Part shown: piece by piece, positions 6,310 through 10,567 of the stretch
Position numbering within the stretch: the first letter of the stretch is position 1
Layout of the letters: each line of letters opens with the position of its first letter
From: Clostridia bacterium
GTDB lineage: Bacteria > Bacillota > Clostridia > Oscillospirales > CAG-272
Length of the DNA: 10,567 nt
NCBI GenBank assembly: GCA_017379815.1
Contig: JAFNVK010000149.1
Span: 1-10,567 of the forward strand
Reading direction: 5' to 3'
Notes under the pieces: model-generated
Seen by the model: the letters and a program-made list of their open reading frames with translations, nothing else
Told to the model about the DNA's origin: nothing
Databases searched by the model: none
Translations under genes and position numbers: made by a program

Positions 6310-6738
6310 TTATCCGTTTCCGTCGTTGTAGATGATCTCCTCGTCCGGGAAATAGAGCCCGAGGAATTCCTTTGCGATCTTAACGATGTATTCCTTATTG
6401 TCCGATGCGTTGATCATCGCCTGCAGCTCTGCCTTGCGTGCCTCCCAATCGGTCAGCGCGTCCTTAAGGTCGCTTTCCGACCTCATGGCCTCCTCATAGC
6501 GCTCGTAATCAGACAGCAGCGCCTTGACCTGCTCGGCCGAGCCCATCAGCTCATTCAATTCTTCCCGCGTATCCCGAAGGTTATTCAGGGCGGTCTCGAG
6601 CTTTGCCCGCTCGCGTTCAAGCTCGTTGAAGCGCATCAGGCTATTGGCAAAAATGCCGATGGATATTACCACCATCACGCCCAGAAGAATGCGCACCAGC
6701 AGACTGAGGCTGAACTGTTTTTTGTTTTCCTTTGTCAT
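6310..6738 (-). CDS. divIC: DivIC/FtsB-type septum formation initiator
   Basis: This is a single-pass division protein expected to act with FtsL and DivIB at the septum. The 142-residue protein has a short cytoplasmic N-terminus, one membrane helix (about 13-32) and a long coiled coil (about 36-112) rich in Glu, Leu, Lys and Ala. The family's C-terminal motif is present: YIVKIAKEFLGLYFPDEEIIY (residues 117-137), comparable to the usual YIEKxAREKLG...PGE. The coiled coil appears longer than in many DivIC proteins. AAGGAAAT lies just before the ATG, supporting this start although the upstream yabQ frame runs about 98 nt into it. It sits in its classical position after yabQ and is followed by smpB after 10 nt. 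Confidence 0.88.
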   Translation of the reverse strand: MTKENKKQFSLSLLVRILLGVMVVISIGIFANSLMRFNELERERAKLETALNNLRDTREELNELMGSAEQVKALLSDYERYEEAMRSESDLKDALTDWEARKAELQAMINASDNKEYIVKIAKEFLGLYFPDEEIIYNDGNG

Positions 6739-7366
6739 ATCGATTTCCTTTTTTTCCTTTGCGCGGTCTTGGGATCTCCTCGGGAAGCATACCGCAAGCG
6801 TCCCGCGTCAGCCGCTTTTGTCGCAAAGCGGTATAGCGCCGTCTCTGCAGAAGGCTTATCCGGGCGCGCCCCTTTTGCACAAGGCTACCTGCCAGCCGGA
6901 AAAGCAAATTCCGGAGCACCCGAACAGGATAAAGCAGAAAAAAGGCGAGATAGCGTATAGCCGTTCCGATCCCGAAGGCGATCCATTCCGAGGCATACAT
7001 CACCGGTCTGCTCAGGGTCAGGCGGTAAAGCAAAAAGCCAAGGCAAGTGCAGATCAGCGCCAAAAAGCGAAACCGACCGTTGTTTTGCGCATAGAGAAGT
7101 AAAATAAAGGACACTCCCGCAAAAACGCAGAAGAAAAGATCCTCCAAAAAGATCGCAAGTCCTAAAAAGCGGCTTTCTGCGCGTGCGGGCTTCTTCTTCA
7201 AAAAAGGCAAGCGGAGGCCTTGTAACCGTTTGGCAACACGACGGCTGTAATGTGCTCCCAGAAATATGCGCGTGATCCGGATCCCGTCATAGAAAAATCC
7301 AAGACAGAGGCCGAGGATCCCCGCATACACGTAGAGGAGCAGTAAAGCATACTGTGAGATCTCCAT
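6641..7366 (-). CDS. yabQ: Spore cortex biosynthesis protein YabQ
   Basis: YabQ is a membrane protein needed for spore cortex formation in Bacillus subtilis. The 241-residue protein begins with a hydrophobic helix (about 5-25) leading into FYDGIRITR, the family's typical N-terminus. A basic loop follows, then further hydrophobic segments near 72-92, 99-117 and 126-147. The C-terminus is strongly basic (about 150-215). The ATG at 7366 is 5 nt after the yabP stop. No good ribosome binding site is visible, so coupling to yabP is likely. The last 32 residues or so overlap divIC in another frame, have unremarkable composition and may not be conserved. Assignment rests on the N-terminus, membrane topology and position between yabP and divIC. 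Confidence 0.85.
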   Translation of the reverse strand: MEISQYALLLLYVYAGILGLCLGFFYDGIRITRIFLGAHYSRRVAKRLQGLRLPFLKKKPARAESRFLGLAIFLEDLFFCVFAGVSFILLLYAQNNGRFRFLALICTCLGFLLYRLTLSRPVMYASEWIAFGIGTAIRYLAFFLLYPVRVLRNLLFRLAGSLVQKGRARISLLQRRRYTALRQKRLTRDACGMLPEEIPRPRKGKKGNRYDKGKQKTVQPQSAGAHSSGRDGGNIHRHFCQ

Positions 7367-7371
7367 GTGCG

Positions 7372-7668
7372 TTACCGAAACAGCTTTCCAAAAAATCCAC
7401 CCTTTCCGTTGGGATCGGATTCCTCGGTATCCTCATAGGATACTGTATCGATTCTGCCATCCATGGTGACGATCCCCTCCTCCATGCTAAGCACATGGAT
7501 GTGCAGAGAGGCTCCTTCCACAGTCATCGTACCGCAAACCGTTTGCAAGACCACCGCTTGCTCATCAAAGCTGATCACGTCTGTCACGCCGCGCACCTCA
7601 AGCCCCTCTCTTGCGCGGAGAGAGACGGTATGCTCGGTCCTTCTTATCTTCTCACGGTCCATATCCAT
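7372..7668 (-). CDS. yabP: Sporulation protein YabP
   Basis: YabP is a small protein made in the mother cell during sporulation in Bacillus subtilis. The 98-residue protein is of family length. It shows the pattern EHTVSLRAREGLEVRGVTDVISFDEQAVVLQT (residues 12-43), then GTMTVEGASLHIHVLSMEEGIVTMDGRIDTVSYED (46-80). This is the compact beta-rich sporulation fold shared with YqfC-type proteins. The tail is Gly/Lys-rich and ends in GGFFGKLFR. A strong GGAGG (7677-7681) precedes the ATG. The 79-nt gap to rqcP, the largest between neighbouring genes from rqcP to smpB, contains a candidate sigma-E promoter. Confidence 0.92.
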   Translation of the reverse strand: MDMDREKIRRTEHTVSLRAREGLEVRGVTDVISFDEQAVVLQTVCGTMTVEGASLHIHVLSMEEGIVTMDGRIDTVSYEDTEESDPNGKGGFFGKLFR

Positions 7669-7698
7669 TCCTTCTTCCTCCGATATCCGTATTGCTAC

Positions 7699-7727
7699 AG
7701 AATATGCGGAGGAAGTGGGAATTATGC
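7699..7727 (-). promoter_or_regulatory. Candidate sigma-E promoter for yabP-yabQ
   Basis: On the minus strand, GCATAAT (7721-7727) matches six of seven positions of the published Bacillus sigma-E -35 pattern (kmATAtT). CATATTCT (7699-7706) matches about six of eight of the -10 pattern (CATACAhT). The 14-nt spacing fits sigma-E. Transcription would start near 7692, about 10 nt before the yabP ribosome binding site. B. subtilis yabP is a known sigma-E target. Confidence 0.5.
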
Positions 7728-7747
7728 CGTCAGCAGGTGAAGGCGGA

Positions 7748-7990
7748 TCAGAGGATCACCTCGTACAGCTCCGAGGCCTCTGCCTTGGTGGTGTACTCCT
7801 TGACGTTGCGCACCCTGACCTTCAAGGTGCGTTGGCCGAAGGTGATTTCCAGAACATCGCCCTCCTTGACGTCGTAGGACGCCTTTGCGCGCTTGCCGTT
7901 CACAAAAACGTGCTCGGCATCGCAGGCATCGTTAGCGACGGTGCGGCGCTTGATGATTCTGGAGACCTTCAAAAACTTGTCCAATCTCAC
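7748..7990 (-). CDS. rqcP: Ribosome quality control factor RqcP (S4-domain protein, YabO)
   Basis: RqcP binds obstructed 50S subunits and helps RqcH add C-terminal alanine tails to stalled nascent chains. The 80-residue protein is almost entirely an S4 RNA-binding domain. MRLDKFLKVSRIIKRRTVAN carries the characteristic Arg and Lys residues (Arg2, Arg11, Arg15, Arg16), followed by VFVNGKRAKASYDVKEGDVLEI (28-49). It starts with GTG at 7990, overlapping the TGA of hup by 4 nt (GTGA), so translation is coupled to hup. Together with smpB and ssrA, this puts two ribosome-rescue routes in one neighbourhood. Confidence 0.93.
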   Translation of the reverse strand: MRLDKFLKVSRIIKRRTVANDACDAEHVFVNGKRAKASYDVKEGDVLEITFGQRTLKVRVRNVKEYTTKAEASELYEVIL

Positions 7991-8262
7991 GAATTTGCTT
8001 TGTCCTTCAGGGTCTTGCTCGCAGAGAAAGTAACACGCTTGCTGGCCGGGATCTCGATAGCCTCGTTGGTCTTGGGGTTGCGTCCGGTGCGGGCAGCCTG
8101 TGCCTTAACGGTCCAGGTACCGAATCCGGGGATCTGCACGGTCTCGCCTGCAGCAACGGCCTCGCCGATAGCCGCAAGGATGGCATCCAGAGCCAGGGCG
8201 GTGTCCTTCTTGGTCAGACCGGACGTCTGAGCTGCCTTGTCGATCAACTGTGTCTTTTTCAT
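7987..8262 (-). CDS. HU-family DNA-binding protein
   Basis: HU is a small dimeric nucleoid protein that bends DNA without sequence specificity. The 91-residue protein has the helical dimerisation half (MKKTQLIDKAAQTSGLTKKD, 1-20), then IPGFGTW (44-50). The DNA-binding beta arm carries RTGRNPKT (58-65) and IPASK (71-75) with the minor-groove Pro. Small departures from the usual sequence are Trp50 for Phe in GFGTF and SASK (80-83) where PGK is common. GGAGGA precedes the ATG and a promoter lies about 40 nt upstream. HU between mazG and rqcP is a known arrangement in Clostridia. Its stop overlaps the rqcP start. Confidence 0.95.
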   Translation of the reverse strand: MKKTQLIDKAAQTSGLTKKDTALALDAILAAIGEAVAAGETVQIPGFGTWTVKAQAARTGRNPKTNEAIEIPASKRVTFSASKTLKDKANS

Positions 8263-8303
8263 GAGAAATCCTCCATAAATTTATTGCTTTTTGGCTATAC
8301 TTC

Positions 8304-8332
8304 ATTTTATCATATGCATGAATAAAATGCAA
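8304..8332 (-). promoter_or_regulatory. Promoter of the HU gene
   Basis: On the minus strand, TTGCAT (8327-8332) and TAAAAT (8304-8309) are 17 nt apart. TGA in front of the -10 makes it an extended element. It lies in the 122-nt AT-rich gap between mazG and the HU gene, so HU, rqcP and the genes beyond can be transcribed apart from spoVB-mazG. I see no terminator after mazG. Confidence 0.7.
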
Positions 8333-8384
8333 GTGTTTTTTGTGGATGTATTCGCAAAAAATGCAAAAAAATGGAGTTTTTTTC

Positions 8385-9089
8385 TTAATTTTCGGCTATT
8401 TTGTCGATAATCCGGTCGGTATGGTGGCTTAAAGCCTCCTCGGCGTCAACTTTCGCATGACGGGACAGGTGTGTCACCGTCATCAAAAGCTCGCCGATCT
8501 GCTCGGCCGTGGGAGCCTCGCACAGGCGCATCTCCTCCACGTGTGCCGACAGCATGTCCAGAATATCCGCACAGGATCGATCGGCAAAGAGCTCTGCCTT
8601 TTTCCCCACCTTGGAGGCACGCATCAACGCAGGAAGCATGGGAGGAACGGCGCGAAGGCGGTCAACGAGGGTATTTCTCTGCTTTTCCTCGGTCTTGATC
8701 GCCTCCCAGTTGGAAAGCACCTCCTCGCTGTCCTTGACCTGAACGGTGGAAAAGACGTGCGGATGGCGGTGGATCATCTTATAAGAGATGTCGTGAATGA
8801 CGTCTCCCATGCAGAAGCGCTTCTCCTCCTCCTCGATGCAGGCGTGAAAGACTACCTGGAACAACAGATCTCCAAGCTCCTCGCGCAAAAGCGCGGGATC
8901 CTCCGTGTCGATCGCTTCGATGACCTCGTAGGCCTCCTCGATCAGAGAGGAACGGATGCTGTGGTGATCCTGCTCACGGTCCCAAACGCAGCCCTCCTCG
9001 GAGCGCAGGATCTGCATAATGGCACAAAGATCGTCAAAGTCAAAGCGCTCCCGAGACAAGAGGGCGTCCTTTTTTTCTTGTGTGGTCAT
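8385..9089 (-). CDS. mazG: Nucleoside triphosphate pyrophosphohydrolase MazG
   Basis: MazG hydrolyses (d)NTPs to the monophosphate and pyrophosphate, cleaning the nucleotide pool. The ATG at 9089 is chosen over an in-frame upstream start at 9164: GAAAGGA lies about 9 nt before it, and ATGA overlaps the stop codon of the preceding gene. The 234-residue protein has the family's GCVWDREQDHHSIRSSLIEE (33-52) and the metal-binding acidic residues Glu51, Glu52, Glu55, Glu70, Glu71 and Asp74 in EEAYE...EELGD. The RHPHVF (108-113) and NWEAIKTEEK (127-136) motifs follow. The C-terminal half keeps only a weak second-domain pattern (EQIGELLMTVTHLSRHAKVD). Unlike B. subtilis YabN, it has no tetrapyrrole methylase domain. 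Confidence 0.93.
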   Translation of the reverse strand: MTTQEKKDALLSRERFDFDDLCAIMQILRSEEGCVWDREQDHHSIRSSLIEEAYEVIEAIDTEDPALLREELGDLLFQVVFHACIEEEEKRFCMGDVIHDISYKMIHRHPHVFSTVQVKDSEEVLSNWEAIKTEEKQRNTLVDRLRAVPPMLPALMRASKVGKKAELFADRSCADILDMLSAHVEEMRLCEAPTAEQIGELLMTVTHLSRHAKVDAEEALSHHTDRIIDKIAEN

Positions 9090-10567
9090 TTTTTGGATTC
9101 CTTTCTTAAAACGGTTTCCCTGTCCTCCCGACGCAACAGGTGCGCGCGGCCAAGCATACGCCAAAGTCGCTCCCCCATGGGAAGCGCGAGCGCATCCTCA
9201 CGTTGCAGAACACCGAGGCGGCAGGAGACGAGCAAATAGATGAATGCAGTCAGCGCGAGTGCCGCAAGCGTAAGCACTGCACTCGGCTGAACATAACGAA
9301 GCAGCGCCGCATACGCCAAAAAGGAAGTCCCCACCGAAAGTGCCGCCGCCAGCAAGGGACGGCCAAACAGCTTGATCGGGGAGGGAGATGGGCAGAGCGA
9401 GGCGGCAAAGTGCAGATTGAGCAGAAGCACCGCGGCGTTGCAGAAGAAGGTACTGATCGGTGCGCCTGCAAGTGCTACGGTCGGCAGACCGATCAGAAGA
9501 TAGGACGTAAGGATCTTAAGCACCGCGCCTGCCAGCATGGACAGGATCGGGCGGTTGACCCGTTGATAGGCGTGCAGGACCGAATTGGTCGCCGTGATCA
9601 TGCAGGAAAGCAGGACCGAAATTCCAAGGCCGGACAAAAGCGGCGAAGCAACCAATACGGCGGCCTCCTCACCCGAAAAGAGTAAGCGCAGGATCGGCTC
9701 GGCATAGATGGAGAGTGCAAGCGAGGCCGGCATCGCCAGGAAAACGGTCAAGCGGTAGGAAATGCCCACCATTTGCTCTTGCCTTTCGACGCTTCCCTCG
9801 GCGATCGCCGCCGAAAGCATGGGGACGAGCGGAAGTGCAATCGAATTGATGAGCGAGGGCACGAGTGCATAGACCGAAAGAGCCAGCGTCGTGTAGCTTC
9901 CGTAAGCCTCGTTTGCCATAGCCTCGGTGAAGCCGATCGCCTGCAGGCGACGATGGATCATCGTCATATCCACAAGCTTGGTCAGGCTCACCAAGGACGC
10001 GCCAAGCGTCATCGGAACCGACAGCCTTGCCAGATCGCGCAGAATACGGTAGCTCTCCTCCGTCCGCATCGCGCGGCGGATCCCCACTTTCGGTTTCCTT
10101 GTCTCCCCTGCCCGATCAAAGCGGAGCTTTTCCAGGGCAAGATACAGGACCGAGAGAAGCATTCCCAACGTCAGACCAAGTCCCGCAAAGGCGGCGACCG
10201 TGGGCGTGGCGTATCCCGAATACAGGGCATAACGGGCAAGCAGAAGGCCGAAGATCAGCTTTCCAAGCGCCTCAAGCATCTGAGAGAGCGCCGTGGGGAG
10301 CATTCGCTGGTGCCCTTGAAAATAGCCTCGCAGAGCCGAGGCAATACACCCTAAGAGAACGGTTGGCGCGATGGTCAGCATACAGGCGTAGGCGCCCTCG
10401 CTCTTGATCCATCCGCAAAAGCGGCGCGCCAAAAGCAGCATAATGAGGCTACCAAGGATACCGATGCCAAGGAAGATCAGGAATGACGTGCGATAGATCC
10501 CCTTTACGCGGTCTCCTTCACCCTTGGCGATGGCCGACGAGATGAGCACCGAAAGCGCTACGGGAAG
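9086..10567 (-). CDS. SpoVB-type polysaccharide/lipid flippase (5' end outside window)
   Basis: This is a multi-pass membrane protein of the MOP/polysaccharide biosynthesis superfamily; SpoVB and its relatives flip lipid-linked cell-wall precursors, SpoVB acting in spore cortex synthesis. The frame runs off the right edge, leaving 493 visible residues, so about 50 N-terminal residues are missing; the internal GTG at 10549 is not a real start. The fragment opens LPVALSVLISSAIAKGEGDRV, the typical region after the first helix pair. About a dozen hydrophobic segments follow, with GYFQGHQRMLPTALSQMLEALGK and, later, NSVLHAYQRVNRPILSMLAG. The C-terminal tail has the family's LQREDALALPMGERLWRML pattern. 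Its stop overlaps the mazG ATG by 4 nt. Position next to mazG fits spoVB (yabM), but paralogues are common. Confidence 0.88.
   Translation of the reverse strand, partial: LPVALSVLISSAIAKGEGDRVKGIYRTSFLIFLGIGILGSLIMLLLARRFCGWIKSEGAYACMLTIAPTVLLGCIASALRGYFQGHQRMLPTALSQMLEALGKLIFGLLLARYALYSGYATPTVAAFAGLGLTLGMLLSVLYLALEKLRFDRAGETRKPKVGIRRAMRTEESYRILRDLARLSVPMTLGASLVSLTKLVDMTMIHRRLQAIGFTEAMANEAYGSYTTLALSVYALVPSLINSIALPLVPMLSAAIAEGSVERQEQMVGISYRLTVFLAMPASLALSIYAEPILRLLFSGEEAAVLVASPLLSGLGISVLLSCMITATNSVLHAYQRVNRPILSMLAGAVLKILTSYLLIGLPTVALAGAPISTFFCNAAVLLLNLHFAASLCPSPSPIKLFGRPLLAAALSVGTSFLAYAALLRYVQPSAVLTLAALALTAFIYLLVSCRLGVLQREDALALPMGERLWRMLGRAHLLRREDRETVLRKESKK

Noticed and set aside
5751..6335. 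A 194-codon plus-strand open frame
   Set aside because: It is antisense to smpB and the end of divIC. SmpB is certain on the other strand, and this frame's residues show no family pattern.
9090..9164. N-terminal extension of MazG from an upstream start at 9164
   Set aside because: It would lie inside the flippase gene, has no ribosome binding site, and the MazG family starts near the ATG at 9089, which has both a good site and an ATGA overlap.
9140..9685. Long plus-strand frames antisense to the flippase gene (9140-9685, 9773-10354)
   Set aside because: Composition is dominated by Arg, Gln and Lys, as expected from the reverse of a GC-rich membrane-protein gene; no start signals are seen.

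Overview
The window looks like the chromosome of an uncultured, moderately GC-rich, spore-forming member of the Clostridia (Bacillota), probably a gut lineage. The evidence is the gene order spoVB-mazG-hup-rqcP-yabP-yabQ-divIC, a known endospore-former neighbourhood, together with strong GGAGG-type ribosome binding sites and sigma-A promoters. Placement below class level is not possible from the sequence alone.

Layout. (1) Positions 1-2721, plus strand: the C-terminal part of a YfhO-family membrane protein, then ruvA and ruvB (Holliday junction branch migration), closed by a bidirectional terminator. (2) Positions 2781-3377, minus strand: an unrecognised 198-residue membrane protein. Its promoter diverges from that of (3), a XerC/XerD-type tyrosine recombinase (3559-4566, plus strand), which ends in a long perfect hairpin terminator. 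(4) Positions 4706-5032, minus strand: a small AT-rich gene for a nucleoside 2-deoxyribosyltransferase-like protein with its own promoter. (5) Positions 5145-5321: no gene, but a compact array of about seven short hairpins. Their stems differ in sequence, their loops are 3-4 nt, and they are separated by TATATCA/TGATAT linkers; the linkers change orientation in mid-array. (6) Positions 5368-5760, minus strand: ssrA (tmRNA) with a consensus promoter and its own terminator. (7) Positions 5820-10567, minus strand: reading downstream, a SpoVB-type flippase (5' end outside the window), mazG, hup (HU), rqcP, yabP, yabQ, divIC and smpB, tightly packed.

How the genes fit together. Region 7 combines spore and envelope functions (SpoVB, YabP, YabQ), division (DivIC), nucleotide housekeeping (MazG), nucleoid packing (HU) and two ribosome-rescue systems: RqcP of the ribosome quality control pathway, and SmpB with tmRNA. 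Start/stop overlaps of 4 nt (spoVB/mazG, hup/rqcP) indicate translational coupling. Internal promoters are visible before hup and before ssrA, and a sigma-E-like candidate lies before yabP.

Most of the window is ordinary core genome. The less ordinary parts are the hairpin array beside ssrA, the AT-rich small gene between a recombinase and the ssrA 3' end, the long yabQ/divIC overlap, and the atypical start of the tmRNA tag. I found no convincing complete new multi-gene system.
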